Positions 22,426-32,640 of a stretch of 64,000 nt of DNA are shown here, in pieces. The notes below the pieces were generated by a model. It did not search any database. It was not told the DNA's origin and saw only the letters and a program-made list of their open reading frames with translations. Positions within the stretch are counted from its first letter, which is position 1. Each line of letters begins with the position of its first letter. A program made the translations under genes and the position numbers. Source of the DNA: Erythrobasidium yunnanense (Eukaryota; Basidiomycota; Cystobasidiomycetes; Erythrobasidiales; Erythrobasidiaceae); contig BCJC01000002.1 in assembly GCA_001600175.1 (NCBI GenBank), positions 874,318-938,317 of the forward strand. The letters are read 5' to 3'.

Positions 22426-23441
22426 ATGCTTCACCTTCTCTTCACCACGCTCTTTACACTTTCTGCCTTACTCAGCCTGGCCCGTGCGAGTGGCTCTTCC
22501 CTTCACCAGACCGACCGCAATGCTGTAGTTGCTAGAAGCCACATGGATCCAGCTCAGCGTGCAAGACTACGCGCCAGACAATCGATGCCAGCATGTCCAA
22601 ACATGTATCGAACCGCAAGTAACGGATGCTGCCCCAACCTTCCTGCTGTAAGGCCCAAGCTCATCTGCTTCAGTAAAGCTGCGTATGGAAAGCTGATGGG
22701 CGCCGTCTTGGTATATAGGGTGCGACAGACGAAGACTATGCCGATCTAAATTGCTGTCCCCCCGGACAGTTACAGTGCGTTCCCCTGCTGTAATGTATTG
22801 TGAGCGATGTCTGACTGACTCTCCACGAAAACTCGCAGCTCGTCGCAAGGAGGCTGCTGCGACTTCCCTGATCTATCAAATCTACCGGACCTAATTGGAG
22901 GTCAGCCGAATTTGCGAAGCCGGAGCCTGCGCAAGCGTTTGCCGATGTACACCGAGCCTGGTCGTCGCACTGCGCTCAACGCTGAATTGGCTGCAAAGTA
23001 CCTTCTCGGAGCTGGCGAATTCGAACATGGCGGGGTTACCTACCAGGACCCAGCCAACTCTCCCTACAGAAGCTGGCAGCAGGGAGTGCTCATGAAGGGC
23101 ATGGAGATGGACCCTTTTATCGCTCCAGACCTCTTCGGTTCCCTTCTGCCAAAGGTACTTTATCTATACACGCCTCACATATACTGTTCTGACTATCTCG
23201 GTCCACGCTGCAGGCCTTCGCATCCAGAACCGGCGAGTTTGCCCTGTCTCGGACCTACAAAGCCTATTCGGACGACTTCCCAGAGATGTTAGAACACGCT
23301 TTCAGGCTCAAGCCAGACTTCGACGCCGTCTACTTCCGAGGTATCCGTATCGACAGAGACATGGTTCTTGGAATGCACAAACACCTTCCTGAACGTCATC
23401 GGCAACGCTGGCAAGATGTCCTTGCTGAGCAGAAATTATAA
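22426..23441 (+). CDS. Secreted protein A of a tandem paralogous pair
   Basis: Four exons (22426-22647, 22719-22774, 22839-23154, 23214-23441) give 273 residues. A hydrophobic signal peptide of about 21 residues ends at LARA. The mature part has SLHQTDRNAVVARSH, a Cys-pair region (NGCCPN, DLNCCPP, GGCCDFP), a basic RSLRKRLP, and a conserved C-terminal half (AELAAKYLLGAGEFEHGG, NSPYRSW, FRGIRIDRD, LGMHKHLP). It is the clear paralogue of the gene at 24851-25838: same exon number, same phases, and last exons of equal length (228 bases). No domain recognised. The RKR could be a Kex2-type processing site separating a Cys-rich propart from the conserved domain; that is inference. Confidence 0.82.
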
Positions 23442-23992
23442 CCGCCGCTTTTCGTCTTTCTTTTCACACATTCATTCGATTTGCAGTTCATACTTCTTTG
23501 GAGTACCTATTAGAGGGAAGAGGCTTTAGCGTACATAAGGTTTGGGGAATAGAATCTCGTTCTAATCACAGTTCGTTAGCAGTCTCATTTCACGTAGCTT
23601 TTCTATCATGCTTAGTGTCTTGGTAGCAAGCTCGAGTGAAAATCGATGAAGGAGTTGACATTGACTTTACATCATACCTTCACTTCACTCCTCTGCTTTC
23701 CCTGTTCTTTTTCCCTTTCTCTCTTCCGCTTGTCGTCCTTTCTTTTACCCTTTGGCGTATGTCTCTTGACTCCTCCGCCCATCTCTGCAGACGGGGCCTG
23801 TTCGATTGCAAGATGCAACACTATCTCTGCTGGGTCCCGGTGGCTTCAGCACGACATATTGAAGCAAGCCTCTAACGCGTCTCTTCGACACTGATATCTC
23901 GCGAATTGCGAAAGATAACATCGCGCTAAGACAATGCTTGAGGGAGGTACTTTGGCAGAGAGGTGCAAGCTACATGCAACTGGTGGTGCTAT
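23442..23992. other. Spacer with pyrimidine-rich tract
   Basis: A strong CT-rich run on + lies at about 23680-23755. An ATG reading of 82 codons at 23646-23894 begins inside it and has a hydrophobic start, but its composition follows the CT run and no related sequence is seen in the window, so I do not call it a gene. Confidence 0.3.
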
Positions 23993-24271
23993 TCACTTCT
24001 TTGCCGGCTCCCAATAAGCCCGAAGAGCCTGGTCTCCGTCCGCAAGTTCGGTGACCTCGTCGCCGCTCCTGGTGCGCAGGTCTCTGTACTTGTTCTTGTC
24101 TTTGATGACAAAGTTACCCCCACACGAAGAGCAGCTCGCATGAAAGGACCATCCAGCGGAGTTGATGCCTGTACCGCGACGTGATTCACCGCGCCTGGCT
24201 CTACCATGGTACACGACCCATCTGGAGTGCCAGTCATGTTGAGAGCAGACGATTGGTGGGGTGTTGGGCAT
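23993..24271 (-). CDS. Small Cys/His-rich protein, copy 1 of a dispersed family
   Basis: Intronless, 92 residues from ATG 24271. It contains PIVCSQHDWHSRW, YHG, RRGTGIN, GWSFHASCSSCGG, IKDK and YRDLRT. The gene at 44644-44925 matches it along its whole length (IVCS-H--HS-W--YHG ... RRGTGI ... GWS-HA-C--CG ... LRT), which also fixes the start codon. Cys and His are placed as CxxHxxH near residues 9-15 and HxxCxxC near 44-50, enough for one zinc site. No signal peptide and no known domain. The frame could be extended upstream to another ATG at 24388, but the paralogue has no equivalent. The gene sits between, and opposite to, the two secreted paralogues. Function unknown. Confidence 0.7.
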   Translation of the reverse strand: MPNTPPIVCSQHDWHSRWVVYHGRARRGESRRGTGINSAGWSFHASCSSCGGNFVIKDKNKYRDLRTRSGDEVTELADGDQALRAYWEPAKK

Positions 24272-24850
24272 GATAACTGGCTTGGGCGTACTCTTTGGCT
24301 TATCGAGAAATATCCAGAGTGGACAACCGCGAAGAGCTTGTATTTGACTGGCTTTTGAGGTCCGCTGAACTGATCCCTTGTCTCCCATCGTGGCAATGTT
24401 ACTGTGAAAAGCACGCTCTCGCCATTGTCGTCTGGAACATAAGGTTAAGGTACCTTTCTCCCCTCTCCAGACGCACGTCGTTAACTCTGTATCCGTCGCG
24501 TCGAATAGGCAAGATCAGTACTGCTTTATGACGCGATTGGCTTACTATAGGTAAGCGACTTAGGAATCAGCTAGAGCGATGACATCGTCAGCGCCGATGG
24601 TCGAGGAAGTCCTGCGATGAGGTCCTACTTGCCTAGAACGTATAATTGTGTTCAGCTTCTCACAGTCGCGTCCGAGCCAAACAAGCCCACAGCTCCGACT
24701 TTTCACTCGAGCGGAACGCTCAGGCCTGCGATCGGGCTGAACCTTCTCGGAGGATCACCTAACGACCAAACGTATCTCGGCGGAGCGCTTTGGCTGCTCA
24801 CCTTCTCGAGGAAATCGAGTTTGTCCTTCTTCCCTCTGCTTACGGACACA
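24272..24850. promoter_or_regulatory. Divergent spacer before secreted gene B
   Basis: Lies between the small Cys/His gene (-) and secreted gene B (+). The frame of gene B stays open upstream as far as 24617, but ATG 24851 starts the signal peptide, so I regard the upstream part as leader. No other feature seen. Confidence 0.35.
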
Positions 24851-25838
24851 ATGTTTCCAGTTTCGCTGGTGCTGGTTTGCGCAACCCTCGTTGTATTCCT
24901 CGGTGGAGTGACAGCTGGCGACCTCTCAAATATTGGATCTGTCAGTTCTCTGCACCAAACCAACCGGCGCGCTGTAGTCGAGCGGAGTCACGACGATCCC
25001 GAACGCAGAGCCAGGCTTCGTGCAAGAGCGTCGCTGCCAGCATGCGCGAGTGGATATCTGCAGGGTGATATCTGCTGTCCTGTGATCCAAGGCGTAAGCG
25101 ATTTGTACTTTGTTATTGTTTGGGTGATAGCGAGCAAGCTGACTTCCTGCGGAACAGGGTACGGATGAAGACTACTTCGATGAGGGATGCTGTCCATTCG
25201 GTCAGCTATAGTAGGCTGCCGTTCATCCTTTGACAAGTGGACATGCTGACGTTGACCCTGGTGCAGCTTCATGACTGGATGTTGCGATTTCCCCGGCCCC
25301 TTTTTCAAGCGTCATCATACCTCACTCCACAGACGTTTGCCGATGCAGGTCGTCCCTGGTCACCGAACTCTTCTAAGCGCAGAGTTGGCTGCCAAGTATC
25401 TGCTTGGAGCGGGAGAGTTCGAGCACGAGGGCATGACATACAAGGACGAAGCCAATTCTCCTTATAGAAGCTGGAAACAAGGCTTGCTCCTGAAGGGTGC
25501 GGAAGCGGTGCCATCTTGGACTTCTGGTGTTTTCGGACTCGCTGTACCGAAGGTAAGGGATGGCGCGTCTGATTGAAGGGTATACAGGCTGACAGGCCTT
25601 TTGATGAAAGCTCTTCGCATCTGGGAACGGAGAGTTTGCCTTATCTCGCAATTACAAGGCTCTTTCGGATGAAGTGCCAGACATCGTTGCGCACATGTTG
25701 GACATCGAGCCAGACTTCGAGGCTATCTACTTCCGGGGCATCAGGATCGATAGGGATTTAGTACTCGGCATGCACAAGCATCTGCCAGCTGAACATCAGG
25801 AGAGATGGCCAGAAATCGCTACAAGTCGCCAGGAGTGA
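24851..25838 (+). CDS. Secreted protein B of a tandem paralogous pair
   Basis: Four exons (24851-25093, 25158-25210, 25267-25552, 25611-25838) give 269 residues. A signal peptide of about 22 residues ends near GGVTAG. The order matches gene A: SLHQTNRRAVVERSH, Cys pairs (DICCPV, EGCCPF, TGCCDFP), a basic RRLP, then AELAAKYLLGAGEFEHEG, NSPYRSW, FRGIRIDRD and LGMHKHLP. The C-terminal exon is much better conserved than the signal peptide and Cys region, suggesting constraint on the C-terminal domain and faster change in the N-terminal part. Secretion is well supported by the sequence. Target and activity are unknown; an effector or wall role is only a guess. Confidence 0.82.
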
Positions 25839-26164
25839 CGAGAGCAGCAGCTTTAAAGTAGTAACCCCGTGTGTGGAACAGTATTGACGTCCGCTATGAG
25901 CATACTGGTCGCTATACCGTTTTTGTAACGTGATACCCGGCAAGAGTATACCTGCTAGATCAGCTTAGAACGTGCCTTCCGACAATAACGTGTACATCCT
26001 AGCAATCACGACAATTCTTTTGACGTTGGGAAGTGAAGCTCCTTCCTGTCCTGGAGCCTGTCCGATACATCACCACCTCGCAGCGGACAGGCGAAGACTC
26101 GTTCTCGCTAAGGCCTGCAAATGCGTCTTAACGAGGTGGAGATTAGGAGAGACGCAGTACGAGA
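25839..26164. other. Convergent spacer
   Basis: Between the 3' ends of secreted gene B (+) and the Poc4-like gene (-). Nothing else recognised. Confidence 0.35.
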
Positions 26165-26744
26165 CTACCGCCCGACCATCTCTCCTGATAGTGTGCCGCC
26201 AGCTTGAGCCGCTTTCGGTGGACCCGCCAGCGTTTCCTGCATCTTTTGGACGAGCAGTCTTTCCAGCTGCACCAGTACGCTACCGGATTGCTCTGTAGAT
26301 ATGCCTGAGGAGCCAGCATCGAGCAGAGGGAGATCCAAGGACAGGAAGACAGGCTGCCCGAAGCGACGGGCTGCAGGTGGGTCGACGCATCAGCGAGGTG
26401 ACAGACAGCGAGGAAGCCAGACTAACATAAGCGTTTGCTCATCGACAAGGAAGTATCGTTTGATCCGGCTCTGGATAGCGTAGTGCTCTTTCGGACGTCA
26501 ACCCAGACGAGATCAGACATGCGTCAGTCAACATGCAAGACGTATCAGAACCAACATGAGAAGTCGGCATCGCTATGCTCCAATCTGACGCGAGACGGGC
26601 AGATGCGCCAGCCTGTCCCAGCCAGACCATCGTTTGCGCTTCGAGAAGAACCAGTTGCAGCAAGAACGGCGGTAGACCAGCAATTGGCAACGTCAAGACA
26701 TGGTTGACCACTTGGATCTTGGGTATCTGCGAAGTCGATGCCAT
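26165..26744 (-). CDS. Proteasome assembly chaperone 4-like (Poc4/PSMG4)
   Basis: Three exons (26744-26556, 26487-26427, 26370-26165) give 151 residues; introns are 68 and 56 bases. Family-like blocks: HVLTLPIAG, EAQTMVWLGQAG, ASDWSIAMPTSH, then SRAGSNDTSLSMSKRL and RRFGQPVFLSLDLP, with a C-terminal helix ending at GEMVGR. This is the size and block order of PSMG4/Poc4 (T-x-VW-G ... A-AMP ... MA-RL ... Q-F-S-L), which with Poc3 guides assembly of the 20S proteasome alpha ring. Sequence similarity is modest in this family, so the call is probable rather than certain. The gene is easy to miss because each exon is short. Confidence 0.7.
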
Positions 26745-26919
26745 AGCTAATGTTAACTTGCTGGAAAGAGCCGAAGAAGCGGACCTCTCACAAGCATTAT
26801 GTGGCACATCGCCTTCCTACCATCTGTGCTGCTATTGATACAATAACCACTGACTCATGCTGAACCTTCACCGCTGTGCACAAAGGCAAGCATGACCAAG
26901 GTGGCCAGCTTTCACGCTT

Positions 26920-27669
26920 ATGCATTCTGCTCCTCTCAACTCATTCTTCCCTCTCCGGAAGGCCATGAGTTACACTAGATTGTCCTCACGTAGTTCTCGC
27001 AGAAAGTCGCTGTCGGTCAACGCACCTAGCAGGCCTAGGTATGAAAGGGCTGTCCACAGCGAGACCACCTTAACAGCCAGAATACAGCAATATGAAGCAT
27101 GGCTGCCGAGAGAGAAGATCAAGAGACCACAATCGAATGCAAAGTATCCCATCAATCTCGTGAACAAGCTGCAATGGCTTGGCTCTGGATCACCCTTAAC
27201 CGTGCAGCAGGTCTTCATAAGGGATGCAGTTCAGCCGTATAGTGGTCCTGCAGGTGTGCTTGCGCTTCTGGACTGGCTGTCTCGTCGCCTATCGGACTCG
27301 GATTACGGCAAAGACGCTACTAACTATGGCTTTATCGAAAGCGTAGAGCAGATCAGGCGCCTACAGCCGCTCAAGCAGTCGGTAGCATCTTTTCACGAGG
27401 CATTGTCGTGGGTACAACTGTCCGTGCACGTTGAGCAAGCTGACGTCTCGCTTGACAGAGCATACACTTTCTGCCAGGCCACTACTGTGACTGCTCGGTT
27501 AAGACAGCGTCAGACTTCCAATATGCAGCCTCATCCAGAGGATTTGAGGATGCTCGAACAGAAGGTGATAGGCTGTCACAAAGCTTTCATCCTGGAAGCC
27601 AAGATTGCTTTCGGCATAGAAAGCAAATTCTGGGGCACTTGGAAGCTGCTTAGAGAAGGCATGATATGA
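26920..27669 (+). CDS. Hypothetical protein, orphan
   Basis: One open frame of 249 residues from ATG 26920; an alternative ATG at 26965 (MSYTRLSS) would remove 15 residues. The start is basic and Ser-rich; the rest is mixed and helical, with YEAWLPREKIKRPQ, QQVFIRDAVQPYSGPAG and a C-terminal FWGTWKLLREGM. No signal peptide, membrane segment or known domain is seen. It is divergent from the Poc4-like gene with 175 bases between the starts. Length and amino-acid balance favour a real gene, but it lacks a recognised relative and the absence of introns is unusual here. Confidence 0.55.
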   Translation: MHSAPLNSFFPLRKAMSYTRLSSRSSRRKSLSVNAPSRPRYERAVHSETTLTARIQQYEAWLPREKIKRPQSNAKYPINLVNKLQWLGSGSPLTVQQVFIRDAVQPYSGPAGVLALLDWLSRRLSDSDYGKDATNYGFIESVEQIRRLQPLKQSVASFHEALSWVQLSVHVEQADVSLDRAYTFCQATTVTARLRQRQTSNMQPHPEDLRMLEQKVIGCHKAFILEAKIAFGIESKFWGTWKLLREGMI

Positions 27670-27879
27670 GGTCATGTAGACAGTCTTGTTTCTAGCCTCA
27701 TCAAAGCAAACTCCCTATGACCGAAACAGACACGCGCTCTTGACTTTGCGATGACCGGCAAGCCCGACTTTTGATCAAGCGATCACGATGTGGTTCTAGC
27801 AAGACATACGATCAGCTCACGACAGTACTTCTAGGCTCGAAGACGCTTGTAGCGGGCGTTTGAAGGCGGCGCCTTTGCC

Positions 27880-30800
27880 ATGTCGATGAAAGTGAGCAAT
27901 AGCCATAGTTTCGCAGTTTTCCCTGAAGAATAGCTGATAAGATTACCTTTCAGTACCTCCTCAGCTACATAGACAACCTTCCCGGCCCATCAGCGTCAAA
28001 TGGCTACCACTCAAGCTTTGGCAGCTCCGACCGTCATGGAGGCAGCACCAACAAGGAGCTCAGGCAGCTCCTCACAGAAGCGAAAGAAGGATTGGTTGGC
28101 CTGGAGTTGCCTAAAGATGCAGTCAAAACGGGACTTGACGCTGTTTACTCTTCCATTGTGGATTTGCAGGAGACCAAAAACACGACAAACGAGTTCTTCG
28201 AGACGCTGGAACGCATTACTAATGAGCTGAGAGGAATGACGGTGCGTTATATCCATGGTTCTGGATAGGCGGACTTCACCTAAGCTTCGCATCTACAGGA
28301 ACACTCGACGGCTTTCTTGGCGCGTGTTCGCAAGTCGGATGCTCCAGACTACTTCAATAGTGCGCTATACAACCTGCAATTGTTATCAAGGAATTGGCTA
28401 AGCCGGATACTTCGCAGTCATCAAGAATCCGATGGATCTTGGCACTGTTCTGAAGAAAGTCAAAGCTCAGCAGTACAAGGACAAGAAGGCATTCAAAGCA
28501 GATCTCGAGCTTATCTGGGACAATTGCTTCTTGTATAACACGCTACCGGTTTGTCCATAGTCAATCGTCGACCTTCGAACAAGCTAAATTGCAATATTAA
28601 CAGTCGCATCCGCTTAGAAGATCTGCAGCAATACTTCGCAACCGTGCGAATCACTTACTGGAGTTTGTGACGGATCCTGTGGCTCAGCCTGCTCCAGTTC
28701 TACATCAGTCGCCCGAGAAGCTACGCACCAAGACGCATGTATCGAGACTCGACGCCTTGGACGCATCTCATGTCATCAACAGTACAGCTGGAACACTAGC
28801 ACGGCCGCCGCGGCTGACGAGCGAAGATATCCAGTCTGCCCTTTCTGGGTCGCAGGAGATCGAGAACGGTGCGCCAGTTACCGCCGATGGAAGTGGAAGC
28901 GAGATAGATGAGGAGGACTTTCAGGTGCCAGAAGAGGATGAGGACGACGAAAGCATCAAGACCCGGAAAGGCTTGGTCAGTCTGAAAAGCCAAGCAGGAG
29001 GCGGTCGGAACATGGAGCTCCTGAAAGGGTTAGCAGCCAAATCCCCTCGCGTGAACGGTCGCAGGTCAGCAAGTCGATCTCCCTCTGTTCTGAGCAGAGA
29101 TCAGGAAGGAAACCGCGAAGGCTCTGGCTCGCCGCGCCCTCTATCGACACCAGGCTCGCCGACACCCATGTCTGCATCGCAATACGATATACCGAACCTT
29201 CCTGGAGCCTTACCTGGTCAAGGAAGTGCTCTGCTGGCACGGCGAGCAACGGGCAATGCCGCTCATACACCTCGGGATAGAAAGCTGAAACAGCGCGCAT
29301 CATCGTCTCAACCACCCTCGGCAGGTCTAACTCGCTCATTGAAGGATCGCACAGCCCTCATCCGGACTCCGGAAAGCATGAGCAGATATAGCGAGCTTTG
29401 CGAGGCGTTAGCAATAGCAAATCAACCAAGTCAGGATTTGTTAGAAGCCTACGATAGGGCGACAACATCTGGAAGACCCGATAGTCTTGCAAAACAGGCC
29501 AAACCAGACATCGAAGCGTCCCTGGTGATACAACCCCTAAGTCAGCTCGATAGCAGCATTGACGACCAACCGGAAGCATCCTCTGGTGGTACATCACCTC
29601 TTATGCGGAAGCGATCCAAGTCGAAGATAGGCAATCAAGCCATCTCCGAGCCCGACTTGCTGCTATGGCAAGCATCAATGGACGACAGTCTCTTTCGAAG
29701 CTACATCCCGGAATTACCGTTCGCCGAGACCAGCCGGAAAGGCAGCACATCCGCCGCGGACGCATCGACAGATATAGGAGGTAACAAAGCCTTGACAGCC
29801 TCAAAGACAGGTCTACGGACGAGAGCGATGGTACAAGAAGATGGCAAAAGCCTCAGGACCATCAGCAGGATGCATAGGAAGCTTTCAGTATTGAAAAGCT
29901 CAGAAGGCCTTTTCGAGAAGTGTGCGGATTTGTCTTCTTCAAGCGATGAAGACGATCTTCCCTTATCGAATGGAGCCTCATTGGACGCTCAACTGATTCA
30001 GCCTGCTCGTTCGCGGAGTCAGAAAGCCAAGGGCAAGTATAAGATGCTAGAAGAGACGCCGTCCGAAATCTTCCAGACTAGCTTGGCTGCTAGAGCGAGT
30101 GCGCAGACGGTACAAGCGCTGTGTGGCACGCTGCTCGAACGGTCTGGATTCGCAGGTGAGCTGTTCGACAGGGAATTGGGCCTTATGCTGATATCATGCT
30201 GTAGGAGCGCATCGGTCCGCCTTGGACGCCGTTGGGAATCTGCTCGTTCAGTATTTGCAGAACCTCGGCAGGAGCATGTCATTCTACCGCGACAAGTTTG
30301 CCCGCAATCTAAACATGGGCGTAAGTGAGCTTGCCCCTTTTGCCTAACGACAAGCTGAAATGTGAACAGGCCATACTGTCTCGAACACTGGATGAGAACA
30401 ATCTACAACGTGGCTCGGACCATTTGTCACGTCTCAAGCAATACATAGACGTCGATATACCTTCGTTTCATACCCGAGTTTCTTCTCTTGCAAAGCGGCT
30501 GGAAACTGTTTATGTGGAAGAACTGGAACAGCGCGAAGGAGAGCAGCCCACCTTAGCCTTCGACGAAGAAGAGCAGGACTTTTCAGACGAAAACGGTCTC
30601 ATAGGCCCACTGTGAGTTATACTCGGATCACGCCTCTTGAATAATTATAACAAAGTCTGACTATGCGATTTTAGACTTCGCATGTTGATTGGCACGGACG
30701 ATGACTACCTAAGTCTGCGTGCGCTCGACATCGACAGGGAGACCAGCTTCGACAGACGTGCTATGCATGCATACTTTCTACGCAACCTTGTCCCGGATGA

Positions 30801-31238
30801 TACGTGCGTACTACTATCCTGGAGTCATAAGTCACAGCTTATAATCTGTATCTCGCTATCAACAGTTTGGACGAAGCGTTGCCCTTTGTTCCACCGCCAC
30901 CTTTCGTACCTCTGACAGAAGGCGCCATCTCCACTCTTCCAGGTCTTCTCCAGCCATATCTCGAAGCTCGCAAAGAGACAGCATACGAGCTATGGGACGA
31001 TAACGATTTACCCGTCTTGACCGGAGCAGCCGAGGACGCTAGGCGTGTTCTTCTCGGCCGTCCTGAAGTATCAAGTGTGAATGGACGAATTATGCTGGGC
31101 AAGCGGAAGAGGGACGTAGGAGCTACCGGAGGTACTGGATTGGGCATCGCAATGGGTAATGCTGGGAAAGGCACGGCAGGCGCAGCGAGCCAGACACAAG
31201 GTGCTAAGAAAGTCAAGGCTAGCAATCCTGTAGCGTAG
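27880..31238 (+). CDS. SPT7: SAGA complex subunit Spt7 (bromodomain plus histone fold)
   Basis: Nine exons (27880-27891, 27954-28241, 28299-28359, 28418-28548, 28604-30155, 30205-30320, 30370-30611, 30675-30803, 30866-31238) give 967 residues. The start MSMKYLLSYI is typical of Spt7. A bromodomain lies at about residues 101-190: [37 protein letters not shown] (the acetyl-lysine Asn) and HPLRRSA. A long acidic/Ser-rich middle follows. A histone-fold segment near 660-735 ([19 protein letters not shown]) would pair with Taf10 in SAGA. Spt7 is the scaffold of this nuclear histone acetyltransferase co-activator. Exon 1 codes only four residues. The gene is convergent with SNF7. Confidence 0.93.
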
Positions 31239-31576
31239 CTAGCGATCTGCGCCATGCTGAGCTGTCAGCAACACAGAAGGGCATCGCGCCGCATTTTCTA
31301 CATTCCAGCTAGCCAAGGCGGCCATGCCCAATGGCAGTTGCGCGTGAAGCTTATCGTCTGCACTATATATTTGCGTATCGAAGAGTACCAGTACAGAGTA
31401 CAGGAAACAACGTATCTCTTGCGAATGCAGGCCTTCTGAGGGGAAAATACTAAGCTAATAATGACAAAGGGACGTTCTTACATCGAGTTCTGCGGAAGTA
31501 GTACAGTCTTACCATAGGCAGAGTCCTCCGTAACACTGCGCTCGGCACAAAGACAGCTAGCTACGGCATCGCGCCC
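31239..31576. terminator. Convergent 3' region of SPT7 and SNF7
   Basis: 338 bases between two converging stop codons, so both 3' ends should lie here. No gene seen. Confidence 0.35.
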
Positions 31577-32490
31577 TTACATAGCCAGAGCGGCTTGCAG
31601 CTCTCTGAGCTCGGCGTCCTCGTCCTCCTCTTCTCTGGTCTTTGACGTAGGCGCTGCAGGTAGACGTGATGTTGACGCTGCTTCTCTTCCGCCCGGCGCA
31701 TGCACGGGCACAGGGTGTGCACCTTCCAGTTGCGCATCCAGTGTTTCTTGCTCCAATTCGTCCAGCTCGGCCTTGAGTTCGTCTTCGTCGATCTGTACAT
31801 ACACATAGATAGTGTAAGCATTGTTGTGTCAGGAGAGTGCAGAGAAACAAAGCCTACATCGTGACCCATTCCGACAGGGTTTGAAATGGCATTCGAAATC
31901 TCCTGTCCGAGCTCCATCTGTTCTCGAATATCTTCCATCTGCGACTCGACTCGTTCGATATTGCTGTTGTGACAAGCCCAGTTCGAAGCATCAGACAAGC
32001 CATGTCAGCGATAGGCTAATCCGGTACGAAAGAACATGAGACTTGCAGATTGCCGTGAATGCCTCTGAGGATATCCCTTCCTCTTGTCATTGCATTCATC
32101 GTCTCCATATTAAGGCTTGCATTCTCGATAGAATTGAGCTGGCATCATCGGGCGTCAGAGGTGTCAGTTTCGGACGCAACAAAGGCGCAACAAGGCAGGT
32201 CTGCCCACCTGCGTCTCTAACGTCAGTCTCATCCCAGCTATCTTCTCTAGCTCTCCCTCGTGCAGTTTCTTCTGGCGAACAGCGCTGGTCGCCGTACGTT
32301 TCCCGCTCGCTGTCCCCGTTGCGAGCGCAGCTTTGGCCTTGCTGACTTCTTCCTCTACCTTCTTGTTGAGGTAGTCCTCCTTCTTCTCGAGCGTCAAAAG
32401 GTGCTGCCTCAAGTCGACGATGGCCTCCCTCGTCGCATCTCGCGTAGGGGGAGCTCGTCGCCCGCTGAAGTAGTTGAGCCACGAGCTCAT
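31577..32490 (-). CDS. SNF7: ESCRT-III subunit Snf7/Vps32
   Basis: Four exons (32490-32209, 32138-32047, 31963-31858, 31792-31577) give 231 residues, the usual family length. The start MSSWLNYFSGRR, the basic helix AIVDLRQHLLTLEKKEDYL, LNSIENASLNMETM, GNLNIERVESQMEDIREQ, NAISNP and the acidic DEDELKAELDELEQE are diagnostic. Snf7 polymerises on endosomal membranes to drive inward budding and scission with Vps4; the C-terminal acidic part is the autoinhibitory and MIM region. Intron 2 (31964-32046) needs a GCAAGT donor: only that choice joins GNL to NIERVE in frame. Confidence 0.95.
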
Positions 32491-32640
32491 CGTGGGTTAT
32501 ATTGTAGGAAAGTGTTGAATTGGATGTAAGGCAAGTCTCGAAATCGATGTAAAGGTAGTCTTGAATACAGTCCAAGTCGGTTAGAATCACCGCCGGTTGA
32601 TCTTAGTCGCATTGAAACATATTCACAAGATCCGAGTAGA

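Noticed and set aside
23646-23894. ATG reading of 82 codons with a hydrophobic start, as a third secreted copy
   Set aside because: Its composition is explained by a CT-rich tract and it shares no motif with the secreted pair.
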